Part shown: piece by piece, positions 18,023 to 26,192 of the stretch | How positions within the stretch are numbered: position 1 is the stretch's first letter | Layout: every line of letters begins with the position of its first letter | Assembly (NCBI GenBank): GCA_964540755.1 | Contig: CAZIOB010000191.1 | Coordinates: 34,339 to 98,338 of the forward strand | DNA length: 64,000 nucleotides | Reading direction: 5' to 3' | Source of the DNA: JAAYJR01 sp964540755 | GTDB taxonomy: Bacteria; Bacteroidota; Bacteroidia; Bacteroidales; Prolixibacteraceae | The notes under the pieces: generated by a model | Databases searched by the model: none | What the model saw: only the letters and a program-made list of their open reading frames with translations | What the model was told of the DNA's origin: nothing | Made by a program: the position numbers and the translations under genes

Positions 18023-18346
18023 ATGAATAAGTCAAAAAATAAATTAGAAAGTTATTTTGCTCTTATTGAAAGGCATATCTTAGATCCCATCGAAAAAGGT
18101 ATTCTCAAAAGTAGTTGTTTTGCATCATTGATGTTATTGTTTTCAGCAATTGATGGTCTTGGCAAATTAACCGACAATAATCCATATGCCCCTCCAGGAG
18201 AGAGGTTTAAAAACATGTTAAGTCAAATTGGTGATAAATATGAACATAGAAGGGATGAATTATGGAATTTAAGAAATGATCTTATGCATAATGGGTTAAA
18301 CCCTATATCCTTTTTTGCTCATACTTATATGGGACATAATGAGGTA
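18023..18346 (+). pseudogene. HEPN-like protein, 5' part, interrupted by IS3 element
   Basis: The first 108 codons of a gene that continues after the insertion at 19702. The segment LWNLRNDLMHNGLN contains R84-x4-H89, the Rx4-6H catalytic motif of HEPN ribonucleases or HEPN fold proteins, set in a largely helical protein. The remaining frame runs into the IS and stops after four foreign codons at 18361. The last three bases before the element, GTA, are repeated after it. Removing the IS and one GTA restores a single 189-residue frame. HEPN proteins are often toxins or defence effectors; no partner antitoxin was recognised. Confidence 0.75.
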
Positions 18347-18531
18347 CTACCCATTCTTTAGACCACAATTTCTTTTCTTTAATTGAATCTTTAACAGATA
18401 ATGATGATATAAAAATAGTGTTAATAAACGGAAATAACTCGAAGAGAAACGAAGAGTTATTCTGGTTATTAACGCCTTTTCTTTTTTGGTTACTTTTTTC
18501 TTTTGTTAACATCTTCATTATCTGTTAATAA

Positions 18532-19344
18532 TTATGCAACCCGCTTATACAACTGTGCCGGAATTCTTCTCCCTATGCCCTGGTGTGTCAGCTTATAGTT
18601 ATAACGGTGAAAATATTCTTTGAGACCTTGATATAACTCCAAACCATCATTTGCAGGTCTGAGATAAACATGATCATGCTTCACAGAGCGCCACAACCGC
18701 TCAATAAAAACATTGTCTATGGCACGACCTTTTCCGTCCATGCTAATTTGCACATTTTCTTTTTTTAGCAGTTCTATCCATTCCTTACAGGTAAACTGAC
18801 TGCCCTGGTCTGAATTAATAATTTCGGGTTTCCCATGCTCAGAAACAGCCATTTTAAATACATCATGCGTGCTTTTTGAATCAAGTGAGTTGCTGATACC
18901 CCAGCCAACCACAAACCGGCTGTAGAGGTCTATTATGGCCGTTAAATATAAAAATCCTTTCGCCATTGGAATATAAGTGATATCAATAGCCCACGAATGG
19001 TTAGCCCTGATTATTTTAAGCCCCCTCAACAAATAAGGTCGAATATATTTGGCTAAACCTAATTTGCTCAGATTCTTCTTCGGGTAAATGGCCATTAAAC
19101 CCATTAGCCGTAATAAGCGCCTGATACGTTTATGGTTTACAACAAGACTTAAACTCAGCAAGTAATCCTGGATCCTAAGGACCCCATGCGTAGGATGTTT
19201 TAAATAATATTCATCCAGAATACGCATAATCTTCAGGTTCTCTTTGCTTTCTTTTACCGGTTGATAATAAAGCCCACTCCTGGAAATTTCCAAAAGCTCG
19301 CACTGTTTACGTATGCTTATCTTATGTCCTTTACTGACGATCAT
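18532..19344 (-). CDS. IS3-family transposase OrfB (DDE integrase)
   Basis: This 270-residue protein has the HTH_21 region (YYLKHPTHGVLRIQDYL) and an rve integrase core. The catalytic triad is visible: D in WAIDITYIPM, D in NSDQGSQFTC and E in NVFIERLWRSVK. It overlaps orfA by four bases (ATGA) at a GGAAAATGA stretch, so a programmed -1 shift or translational coupling is likely, as in other IS3 elements. The frame is complete. Confidence 0.92.
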   Translation of the reverse strand: MIVSKGHKISIRKQCELLEISRSGLYYQPVKESKENLKIMRILDEYYLKHPTHGVLRIQDYLLSLSLVVNHKRIRRLLRLMGLMAIYPKKNLSKLGLAKYIRPYLLRGLKIIRANHSWAIDITYIPMAKGFLYLTAIIDLYSRFVVGWGISNSLDSKSTHDVFKMAVSEHGKPEIINSDQGSQFTCKEWIELLKKENVQISMDGKGRAIDNVFIERLWRSVKHDHVYLRPANDGLELYQGLKEYFHRYNYKLTHQGIGRRIPAQLYKRVA

Positions 19345-19640
19345 TTTCCGTTCTTTCCCAGTCCGGTTATTAAGTAGGCTTTCTCTAAAAAATCCCGCTC
19401 CATCTCTAATTTTCCTATCTTCGAATAGAGCTTGTCAATATCGACCGAAGAGCCTTTGGGATCTCCTTTATCGAAAACCTTTGAGGAATTTTTTACTAAC
19501 TCCTGTTTCCATTTACTGATGATATTCGGATGAACTCCATATCGTTCTGATAACTCTGCCAATGTCTCTCTTTCCATAAGAGCTGCTATGGCCAATTGCG
19601 CTTTAAAAGAGGCGCTAAATTTTCTTCTGCTTTTTTTCAT
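19341..19640 (-). CDS. IS3-family transposase OrfA (HTH_Tnp_1)
   Basis: This 99-residue protein has the usual helix-turn-helix of OrfA (RKFSASFKAQLAIAALMERE, then LSERYGVHPNIISKWKQEL) and a leucine-zipper-like C-terminal helix (LYSKIGKLEMERDFLEKA). It binds the element ends and is fused to OrfB by frameshifting in the active transposase. It starts 58 bases inside the right end of the IS. Confidence 0.9.
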   Translation of the reverse strand: MKKSRRKFSASFKAQLAIAALMERETLAELSERYGVHPNIISKWKQELVKNSSKVFDKGDPKGSSVDIDKLYSKIGKLEMERDFLEKAYLITGLGKNGK

Positions 19641-19701
19641 AACACTGGTAAATTTAATTCTTTATTTTCAACTTAACCGGTGGTCCAAAAATTGGGGAGT
19701 A

Positions 19702-19947
19702 TTACATAATAATCATTTAAATTTTTATGGACCTAATAATATGATTTATATAAATACAGTAAGATTTTTTGAGGATTTCAAAATTAAATACTACAATTTA
19801 AAAGTTGAAATTATGAATGATAGAAGAAAAATTGATGAATATGGTAGAAGATTGGACTGGGCAATTGAAGAGCCAGATGCATATATGTTCGATCAACAAG
19901 TAACTCCTCCCGGTAAAATTAAATTTATAGTCCAAAAGAATAATTAA
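19702..19947 (+). pseudogene. HEPN-like protein, 3' part, after IS3 element
   Basis: These 81 codons continue the HEPN gene in frame directly after the second GTA target copy: HNE-V is followed by LHNNHLNFYGPNNMIYINTV and a helical, charged tail (FFEDFKIKYYNLKVEIMND). It has no start of its own; the apparent upstream extension of the frame to 19588 is IS sequence. Together with 18023-18346 it makes a 189-residue protein. Confidence 0.75.
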
Positions 19948-19990
19948 TTTAGGCATATTTAAAGAAGGCTGTTGGAAATGACAAAGGCTT

Positions 19991-20233
19991 TTACTTATTC
20001 TCTATTTCAACCTGTCTTATTATTTCGGAAGGTGACATTTCCAGAGCTTCGGCAATTTTAAAAAGTGTACTAATAGTTGGCTGTCTTAATCCACGTTCCA
20101 GTAATGAAATGTAGGTCCGGTCAAGATCACAATATTCAGCAAGTTTTTCCTGGGATAGATTCTGTTTTTCCCGAAGTTTGCGCAATACTTTGCCAAATGC
20201 TAAAATAACCATATATCTAACTTTAGTCAGCAT
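19991..20233 (-). CDS. XRE-family regulator, controller-protein-like
   Basis: This 80-residue single-domain regulator has a lambda-type helix-turn-helix: FGKVLRKLREKQNLSQEKLAEYCDLDRTYISLLERG, then LFKIAEALEMSPSEI. Size and sequence style match the controller (C) proteins of restriction-modification systems. The region in front contains GACT/AGTC elements like C-boxes, one of them inside the proposed start, so the internal ATG at 20212 may be the real start. No restriction gene is adjacent now; two small membrane proteins are divergent from it. Confidence 0.8.
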   Translation of the reverse strand: MLTKVRYMVILAFGKVLRKLREKQNLSQEKLAEYCDLDRTYISLLERGLRQPTISTLFKIAEALEMSPSEIIRQVEIENK

Positions 20234-20309
20234 AAAAATCAGATATTAGTTGATTTTTATCCACGGACTATAGTCTGAATTTATTATATTTGGGAACTCA
20301 AAGACTAAA
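20222..20309. promoter_or_regulatory. C-box-like operator cluster
   Basis: A perfect 10-bp palindrome GACTATAGTC at 20266-20275 lies between two outward half-sites, TTTAGTC at 20222-20228 and GACTAAA at 20303-20309. GACT-n-AGTC is the known core of controller-protein operators. The positions, about 40 bases either side of the centre, could let the XRE protein control both its own gene and the divergent membrane-protein genes. Confidence 0.5.
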
Positions 20310-20320
20310 CATCAAACCAA

Positions 20321-20671
20321 ATGAGTAGTTACATAATTTCTTCGTTTATGGCTATTATATCAGCCGGATTTTCAATTAATTCATATAAGGAATATGCTTT
20401 TAAAAATGGATGGCCTATAGGCAAACTGTATATGAAACATGGAGGATGGATGGTTACAATTGCCATTATAGCCATATTAACCGGCATAGTAGAATTATTC
20501 TATGTAACTAAATGGTATTTTGCCTTACTGCTAATCTTATTATCATTTGTTTTTAGTGGTATTTTGACAAAGATATTTAAGCAAAATACTCAATGGATTG
20601 CATTTATTATTTTACTGGCCTCCCTCATTGTATACATGATTCTTGGTGCAGAAGTAGTAACCCAACCCTGA
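20321..20671 (+). CDS. Small membrane protein, four predicted segments
   Basis: This 116-residue protein has about four hydrophobic stretches (IISSFMAIISAGFSI, MVTIAIIAILTGIVELF, FALLLILLSFVFSGIL and WIAFIILLASLIVYMIL) and no recognised domain. Three genes on this strand follow closely, so it probably opens an operon with 20699 and 21055 under the C-box region. No function can be assigned. Confidence 0.55.
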   Translation: MSSYIISSFMAIISAGFSINSYKEYAFKNGWPIGKLYMKHGGWMVTIAIIAILTGIVELFYVTKWYFALLLILLSFVFSGILTKIFKQNTQWIAFIILLASLIVYMILGAEVVTQP

Positions 20672-20698
20672 AAACATTAATCTTTAAAATAAATAATA

Positions 20699-21049
20699 AT
20701 GAATGATTTAGAATTATCATTGGGATATTTACTTTGGTTGGTAATAATACTATTGACCATTGTTTTATTTAACTATTTTTCAAAGAAATATAATAAATTA
20801 TTGGTGCTTATTCCGGCTGTTATGATTCGGGTTTGGATAATAGCAGCAATACTGCAAGGAATAATAAATATTTTCCTACATAACCTACCTGAACAATTCA
20901 CATTACGGGGTATTTTATCTTTAATGGCGGAGACATTTGCTCATATATTAGTAATAGGGGGCATTACATTTTCAATGAAATATTTGAGATTTGTGAAAAA
21001 AAGAAATAAAGTTAATGCAGTACATGAAAAGGATTATATGAAAAATTAA
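20699..21049 (+). CDS. Small membrane protein, three predicted segments
   Basis: This 116-residue protein has hydrophobic stretches at residues about 8-26, 34-57 and 74-97 and a basic tail (KYLRFVKKRNK), which suggests a cytoplasmic C-terminus. It is 27 bases after the previous gene and 5 bases before the next. It is not recognised; being the same length as its neighbour, the two could form a pair. Confidence 0.55.
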   Translation: MNDLELSLGYLLWLVIILLTIVLFNYFSKKYNKLLVLIPAVMIRVWIIAAILQGIINIFLHNLPEQFTLRGILSLMAETFAHILVIGGITFSMKYLRFVKKRNKVNAVHEKDYMKN

Positions 21050-21054
21050 AAATT

Positions 21055-21725
21055 ATGAAAATGAAACTAAATAACCCTGTCCAGTTATTTGTGATCTTAA
21101 TACTTATATTAATTGTTCGATGTACAAAAGATACTTTGGAGGAAGAATTCCCCTCAACAGTTGAAGATATTGACGGAAATAAATACACTACAGTAATAAT
21201 TGGTGGACAAGTATGGATGGCCGAAAATCTTCGAACAACAAAGTATAATGATGGTATCTTGATTAATTACTATGATAATCCCGGTTCACTGGCCGGAGAA
21301 TATCGCTGGTATGAGGATAAGGAATCAAACAAAACTCCTTACGGTGCATATTATAATTATTATGCCGTAGCCTCCGGGAAACTGGCACCGGAAGGATGGA
21401 GAGTTGCCACAAAAAAAGATTATGAAATTTTAAAAACAACTTTAGGAGGAAATCTGATTGCAGGAGGACAGATGAAATTAAGAGAGGCCGGTTTATGGGA
21501 GGAACCTAATAAATTAAGTGGAGATGATTGTGGATTTAATGCTTATCCTGCAGGTGATTTTTGGGGATTGGATTCAGGTGTAGGAAAAGAAGCTATATGG
21601 TGGACTTCTTCAGAATATGATAATAAAACAGTTCATTATTATAGCTTATGGCATGGGAATACAAAACTATTCTGGGATTGGACAAAAAAACTTATTTTTT
21701 AAGCGTGCGATGTATTAAAGAATAA
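21055..21725 (+). pseudogene. FISUMP-domain lipoprotein with a C-terminal frameshift
   Basis: The open frame runs 21055-21702 (215 residues) with a lipoprotein signal (LILIVRC) and a FISUMP (Fib_succ_major) domain: GGQVWMAENLRTTKY, YYNYYAVASGKLAPEGWRVAT, and WWTSSEYDNKTVHYYSLWHG. The family normally ends in a strand with SVRC. That ending, SVRCIKE and a stop, is present in the next frame at 21702-21725, directly after a run of seven A and six T. A one-base change in one of these runs would explain it. It may be a real mutation or a sequencing error; if the frame is truncated the protein loses only its last strand. Confidence 0.75.
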
Positions 21726-21726
21726 A

Positions 21727-22038
21727 TTATTTGAATTATTACATCAGGATCTGAAAGTGAATTAATTCCTCCGGACCAAATTGAAAAATTAAAAGCGATT
21801 GCAAATGAAAAACGAGAGCAACAACGAGACGAAACAGAGGAAACTGGCCAAAGAAGCGATACGGATGAGAAAGAGGAAGGAACTGATCGAGAAGTACCGG
21901 AACAAGGCAAACAACCAGTGTACAAAGGGCAAGCAACCTTAAGAAATCCGGCATAACTGAGTATCTTTAGGGAAAAAATTCAAACGGACAAACTATTTTC
22001 AGGATTTCTCGTTCGATCCAACAGATGAAAAATCTTAA
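21727..22038 (+). pseudogene. Decayed gene fragment, hydrophilic (unknown family)
   Basis: No start codon is visible. One frame reads charged, disordered-looking sequence from about 21735 (SELIPPDQIEKLKAIANEKR) to GKQPVYKGQATLRNPA and a stop at 21956. A second frame takes over (LGKKFKRTNYFQDFSFDPTD) and stops at 22038. The second reads like the natural end of the first, so one frameshift probably separates them. Proteins with this style occur in Bacteroidota mobile elements, but the family was not identified. Confidence 0.45.
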
Positions 22039-22051
22039 AATATAAATCATT

Positions 22052-22204
22052 ATGAAAAAAGAAGAAAATTCTAAAAGTGAGGAGCAGAGAAAGGCACAGG
22101 CCCGAAAATTAATTGCTTTGATAGCAGCAGCAAAGGGAGAGGACGAACTGACAACGATCAGGAGGATGCACGCCCGGATGAAGGAGAGGGAAAGCCGGAG
22201 ATAG
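22052..22204 (+). CDS. Small charged protein, 50 residues
   Basis: The frame begins MKKEENSKSEEQRKAQARKL and ends RESRR. The first half looks like a real start with A/T-ending codons, while codon ends in the second half are mostly G or C, unusual for this genome. Another frame (acidic, ending at a TGA near 22219) looks more natural there. It may therefore be the start of a frameshifted gene. No family was recognised. Confidence 0.3.
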   Translation: MKKEENSKSEEQRKAQARKLIALIAAAKGEDELTTIRRMHARMKERESRR

Positions 22205-22305
22205 GATCAAAAAGGTGATTAAATTAGGTTAAATTTTTAAAATCCCTTCCGCATGCAAAATCAATACCAGGAATCTGCTTCCATCATGTAATACTTATAT
22301 CATAG

Positions 22306-23093
22306 GGAGAAAATGAAAAAACTAAACAAGACAATCAAAGACAGACTGGAACAACTAAGAGTTCCGGCGGACGAAGATCAGGCACTTCTTCCACAACTAA
22401 TGCTAACGATATTCAACGAGGAGACACCGGACAATCTGGTGATAGGGATATACGACAGACAGGAGATGGAGGACGAGATATTCAGTCTCCTTCGCTATTC
22501 GAACAAGGCAGTAGAGATAATGTTGGAACTGGAAGATCAGGAAGTACAAGAGGACCTGGCCAGACGAATAGAGGAGGCTCCAACAGAGGAGGAACTCCGA
22601 GAGGTACTGATAATGGACCTTCTGTACGAGGTAATGAGCAGAAACCTGGATCACTTCCCGAACAAGTATCACCTGAAGATAAGTCCGGTAGAAAGAAATT
22701 TAGGAGAGTCTTATCTGTAAAATACTGCTCAAAAAATCATCTTCTTCTTCTATTATTAATGACAATAACCATTGGGTTATATTTGAAGAATTATTGGAAT
22801 TAATTGAATAACAAAAAGATACATTAAATGAAAATGAGTATAATGTAATTAAAAATCATATAGAAGATGAAATCAAACGAACAAACTAATCGGAAACTGA
22901 ATGGTGGGATGAAACCGAGCAAAGAGTTCCAAGAGAGGATGAGACAGACGAGAGTAGAAAGAATGAATCGAATTCATCAGGAAAGATTGAACAGCCGGAA
23001 AAAGGACCAGAAGTAAGCCTTGGCCAATTAGTTGAGCAAGTTGAAATCCTGAAAGATCAGAGAGAAAAACAACTTGTACAACGTCTATTTTAG
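22306..23093 (+). pseudogene. Decayed long low-complexity reading frame
   Basis: A stop-free frame from 22306 reads a Gly/Ser/Thr/Arg/Asn/Gln-rich, disordered sequence (for example TGTTKSSGGRRSG and GGSNRGGTPRGTDNG) to about 22735. After an A-run the coding-like reading moves to another frame (NDNNHWVIFEELLELIE), then is broken by TAA stops near 22809 and 22888, and ends with SLGQLVEQVEILKDQREKQL and a stop at 23093. Third codon positions in these frames are A/T-rich. The simplest reading is one decayed gene with a long linker. Confidence 0.45.
22313..22720 (+). CDS. Alternative 135-residue reading frame (doubtful)
   Basis: An ATG-initiated frame (MKKLNKTIKDRLEQLRVPAD) gives an acidic, helical-looking protein without recognised domain. 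It overlaps the low-complexity frame starting at 22306 by its whole length. Its codons often end in G or C, against the trend of the genome, so it is more likely a shadow of the decayed gene, but an automated annotation would probably report it. Confidence 0.25.
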   Translation: MKKLNKTIKDRLEQLRVPADEDQALLPQLMLTIFNEETPDNLVIGIYDRQEMEDEIFSLLRYSNKAVEIMLELEDQEVQEDLARRIEEAPTEEELREVLIMDLLYEVMSRNLDHFPNKYHLKISPVERNLGESYL

Positions 23094-23558
23094 ATTGGCA
23101 CATTTAAGGCTGTTTTAGCCGAATGTAAGCAGGAAACAACAATTTTGGTTTTATGGCAAATAAAGATGTTACTTCTCTCATTTCAAACATAAAAAAACAA
23201 AGATCTCATTTTACATTGAAGATTGTTTTCAGGTTTTTTAACCGGTAACTGGGATCGGATAGACTTATGAGTAGACTAAATCAGCAATTCAAAAAAAGTG
23301 TAAATAATCCAAATACAAGAGAAAATATTAATGTTGTTTTACAATCAATAACTGTGTATCAGTTATTTTACTGTTTATCACAATCCAACCAATTATGAGA
23401 AAATCCATCTATAAATTGGGCTTAATATTTTAGAATTATTAATTTAGATGCATTTTACATTAAAAGTAATTACATGTCCTCGGGTAATTTGTGTTTGAGA
23501 GGATGTGATGTTTTATTTACTGTTCAATATAATTTATTGCCAACCTAAATCAACGGAC
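23094..23558. other. Gene-free stretch
   Basis: These 465 bases hold no recognised gene. The downstream frame is open from an ATG at 23505, but that extension (MMFYLLFNIIYCQ) does not resemble the protein that follows and is treated as upstream region. Confidence 0.4.
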
Positions 23559-24203
23559 ATGACCAAACTTGAAAAATTATACAATGCCATTCAGGAGTTA
23601 AAAGAACTGGGTGTGAAACTTCCGGAAGAACTTATAGAAGAAACAAACAGAGTTGAAGAAGAAATCATTAAAAATGAGGTGATTCCAACGCTTTCAGATG
23701 CAATTGATCCAATTATTTCCCAAATTCAACGAGAACTACTTCTAATTGTGGAATACATTCCTGATGAACCTCTTCAGGTAAAAATGACACGTAAGCGTAG
23801 TTTTAAGTTTTCTGAAGAAGAGGATAATTCCATAAGCAAGCGAAAAGAGTTTAAGAAAGAATCCAACTATACAGTATCACCACATACAAAATCGAAAAAA
23901 ACAAATCTTACAGTAACATTTCCTGATGGTGCGGTTATAAAAAATCGTTTTGCATGGAAAACACTTTGCGATACCATTGAAAAAGCGGGAGCGGAAAAAG
24001 TTGCCCGACTTAGAATCAGGCAGAGCGGAATAGATTTGGTTTCAACTGTTGAAGATGATTATTACCAGCAACACAGAATAAAAGGAGGATATTTGGTACT
24101 TACACACTCTTCAACTGAAATGAAAAAGAATCACATTGAATATATTTCCCGGGAATTGGGCTTAAATCTGAAAGTAAAAATCATAACTCCACAAACCGTT
24201 TAA
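23559..24203 (+). CDS. Hypothetical protein linked to PLD nuclease gene
   Basis: The 214-residue protein starts at the second ATG (MTKLEKLYNAIQELKELG). Residues 1-80 look like coiled helices, then a basic linker (KRKEFKKESN), then a compact domain: TVTFPDGAVIKNRFAWKTLC and a C-terminal GGYLVLTHSSTEMKKNHIEYIS. This resembles the small partner genes that precede PLD-nuclease/helicase proteins in restriction-type systems, as remembered rather than searched. It ends 12 bases before the PLD gene and is probably its co-transcribed partner. Confidence 0.5.
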   Translation: MTKLEKLYNAIQELKELGVKLPEELIEETNRVEEEIIKNEVIPTLSDAIDPIISQIQRELLLIVEYIPDEPLQVKMTRKRSFKFSEEEDNSISKRKEFKKESNYTVSPHTKSKKTNLTVTFPDGAVIKNRFAWKTLCDTIEKAGAEKVARLRIRQSGIDLVSTVEDDYYQQHRIKGGYLVLTHSSTEMKKNHIEYISRELGLNLKVKIITPQTV

Positions 24204-24215
24204 GATCAATTTTCT

Positions 24216-24866
24216 ATGGCTAAATTTATAATAGATAACGAAAACGACAATAAAAAAGTCCATGAGTGGATTGCAGAATATACCTGTGAAGGAAAAATGG
24301 ATTGGGTCAGTGGTTATTTTACCGTGGGCGCTCTTGTTTGGCTCTCGAAAAAAACCAACCATTTAATCAACGAATACCGCTTCATATTTGGCGATATGGT
24401 CCTTCATGCCGAGAATAATATGCGAACAATAAACCTGTTGGCCGAAAATATTACGGTGGAAGGTGCTTTGCAATTGAGCAGCCTGGCAAGAGAAGCCGTT
24501 GAGTTTCTCGAACAGGAAAAAGTAATTGCAAAAACACTTGAACCCAATTTTTGTCATGCAAAGCTTACTGTTTTTAAACCGAAGGATAAAGATGATCGGC
24601 ATACTTATTACTTGTCCGGGAGTTCTAATCTTACTGAAGCCGGAATTGGTTTGAAAAAAACACAAAATGTCGAATTGAATGTTGCCGGAACAGGAGCCTC
24701 TCATCCTTATTATGAAGAATTTGAAAAATGGTTTGATGATTTATGGGAAAAACCTCAGGCTCATAAAACTAAAACGGGAATAGATAAAAGCGGGAATAAG
24801 CAAAAAGTCGATTTCAAAGAATACCTTATCGATGAAATAAAAAAGGTTCATCCGACTAATGCGTAG
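24216..24866 (+). pseudogene. PLD-nuclease N-terminal domain, truncated by ISL3-family element
   Basis: About 211 residues are native, then the frame enters the insertion element (HPTNA and stop). The phospholipase-D-type nuclease motif is clear: CHAKLTVFK with H114 and K116, and LSGSSNLTEAG with N138, the half-site seen in PLD-helicase fusion proteins. Such proteins normally continue into a large SNF2-type helicase, here absent: no helicase sequence is found beyond the element. The right half was therefore lost in or after the insertion. The nuclease domain could still be made. Confidence 0.7.
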
Positions 24867-26105
24867 TTTTTCTCATGCAGGCTATAAATTTTCAGCTTAA
24901 AAAATTCCATATCTCTAAATCCGTATGCTTGTCTTTTCATTGTTTTTATTTTATTGTTTATGCCTTCCAATGGGCCGGTTGATATTGGATAGTCATACCA
25001 TGCAAATATGCCGGTTCTGTGAGCCAGTAACGTACGGGAGAACTTTTTTAACCGCTCCACTTTTGATGCCATTGCCTTAGCTACCCATTTTCCAAGGAAC
25101 TTTTCAGCATCTTTTTTTGATTTCTGTTCCCATATAAGCTTCAAATCTTCCTTTAAATAATAGGCAATCGATAAAGGCTCATTAATTGCCAAAGCTTCCA
25201 TTAACCTGTTTCTCTCTTCCTTTTCATCATCAAGGTTTTCATCATTTTTAAGCAAAAGCCATCTTGTACCTTTTAGCAGGTTCTTTTTATTGATCTCTGT
25301 TTCCTCTCTGTATACATCTCTTCTAAGTTTAGACAATTCATCGTTGTAAAGTTTTACAACATGAAAATGGTCAAATACTATTTGTGCCTGGGGAAGATTG
25401 TTTGTTACTGCAGAAATATATGCCGGCGACATATCTATGGCCACTGCCTCAATCTTTATCTGATTGCGCCTTATCCTTTTCCAGAAAGCCTCCAGAGCCT
25501 CATGACCCTTACCTTCTCCAACATGAATAATTATGCCGGTATCCAGATCTACAACTACTGTCATATATTTATGTCCTTTCTTTACTGCAAATTCATCAAT
25601 AGCAATGTGCTTGACATTTTTTATATCCGGCCTTGAATAATGTTTTTTAAGATATCGCTTCTGAATCTCTTTTACTAAATCCCAGCTAACACCCAAATGA
25701 TTAGCTACATCAAGTATGGTTCCTATTCTGGATAGTTCTAAAATATATCTTTCTAAACTACGGGTATAACTTTTCTTCTCTTCAGCAAAACATAACTGCT
25801 CCTGTCGTATTAATCCACACTCTTTGCATTCCAGTCGCTGAATAACAGTAAGTAAGAAAACCTCTTTGCCGCCAATCGGAATAGTTCTGAATAACCGCTC
25901 TTTTGTACCTGATTTGATCACACGAAAACTTTTACATTTTGAACATCGTAATTTATTTTCTTTTGTCTTAACTTTAACGCATACTTTACCGTATTTATAA
26001 TCAGTGGTAATTACCATTTGGTCACGCAGACCAAAAACATGATATATTAAACTGGTATTCATTGTTTGAATGTTTTGGTTTACATTTCAAATTTAATGTT
26101 ATACC
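24845..26105 (-). mobile_element. ISL3-family insertion sequence (boundaries approximate)
   Basis: One transposase gene fills the element. The left boundary is set by the point where the PLD frame becomes foreign (about 24845, GGTTCATCC...). The right boundary is guessed at about 26105 (inward GGTATAACATT). The two ends share only a few bases and no 8-bp target repeat was seen, which fits a rearrangement or deletion on the right side. Coordinates outside the gene are uncertain. Confidence 0.55.
24848..26062 (-). CDS. ISL3-family transposase
   Basis: This 404-residue transposase has an N-terminal zinc-binding region with paired Cys (CSKCKSFRV ... ECKECGLIRQEQ), an HTH-like stretch (ILDVANHLGVSWDLVKEI) and the DDE core: IDEFAVKKGHKYMTVVVD, VAIDMSPAY, and WYDYPISTGPLEGINNKIK with the catalytic Glu. 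Length and order match the family, and the frame is complete. It lies antisense to the PLD fragment and overlaps its false C-terminus. Confidence 0.92.
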   Translation of the reverse strand: MNTSLIYHVFGLRDQMVITTDYKYGKVCVKVKTKENKLRCSKCKSFRVIKSGTKERLFRTIPIGGKEVFLLTVIQRLECKECGLIRQEQLCFAEEKKSYTRSLERYILELSRIGTILDVANHLGVSWDLVKEIQKRYLKKHYSRPDIKNVKHIAIDEFAVKKGHKYMTVVVDLDTGIIIHVGEGKGHEALEAFWKRIRRNQIKIEAVAIDMSPAYISAVTNNLPQAQIVFDHFHVVKLYNDELSKLRRDVYREETEINKKNLLKGTRWLLLKNDENLDDEKEERNRLMEALAINEPLSIAYYLKEDLKLIWEQKSKKDAEKFLGKWVAKAMASKVERLKKFSRTLLAHRTGIFAWYDYPISTGPLEGINNKIKTMKRQAYGFRDMEFFKLKIYSLHEKNYALVG

Positions 26106-26192
26106 AGTTTATTTTTTATATTTATGATACTATTGACTTTCAGTAATTTATTCCTTAACTTGTAATGAAGAATTCGATTTATACTAAAATGC

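Larger units (their letters stand above)
18347..19698 (-). mobile_element. IS3-family insertion sequence (1352 bp)
   Basis: The element carries orfA and orfB on the minus strand. Its ends form imperfect inverted repeats: TACCCATTCTTTAGACCAC from 18348 and TCCCCAATTTTTGGACCAC read inward from 19698, matching at 15 of 19 positions. It is flanked by the 3-bp direct repeat GTA (18344-18346 and 19699-19701), a normal target duplication size for the family. It sits inside the HEPN gene, so the boundaries are fixed by restoration of that reading frame. Both transposase frames are undamaged and the copy may be active. Confidence 0.85.

Noticed and set aside
18352..18528. Continuation of the HEPN gene in the next frame by a simple frameshift
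   Set aside because: This stretch is the inner end of the IS3 element; the inverted repeats, GTA duplication and the right-hand part of the gene explain the break better.
22313..22720. 135-residue ATG frame as a confident gene
   Set aside because: Codon ends are G/C-rich against the genome trend, and a stop-free low-complexity frame covers the same DNA. It is kept only as a doubtful entry.
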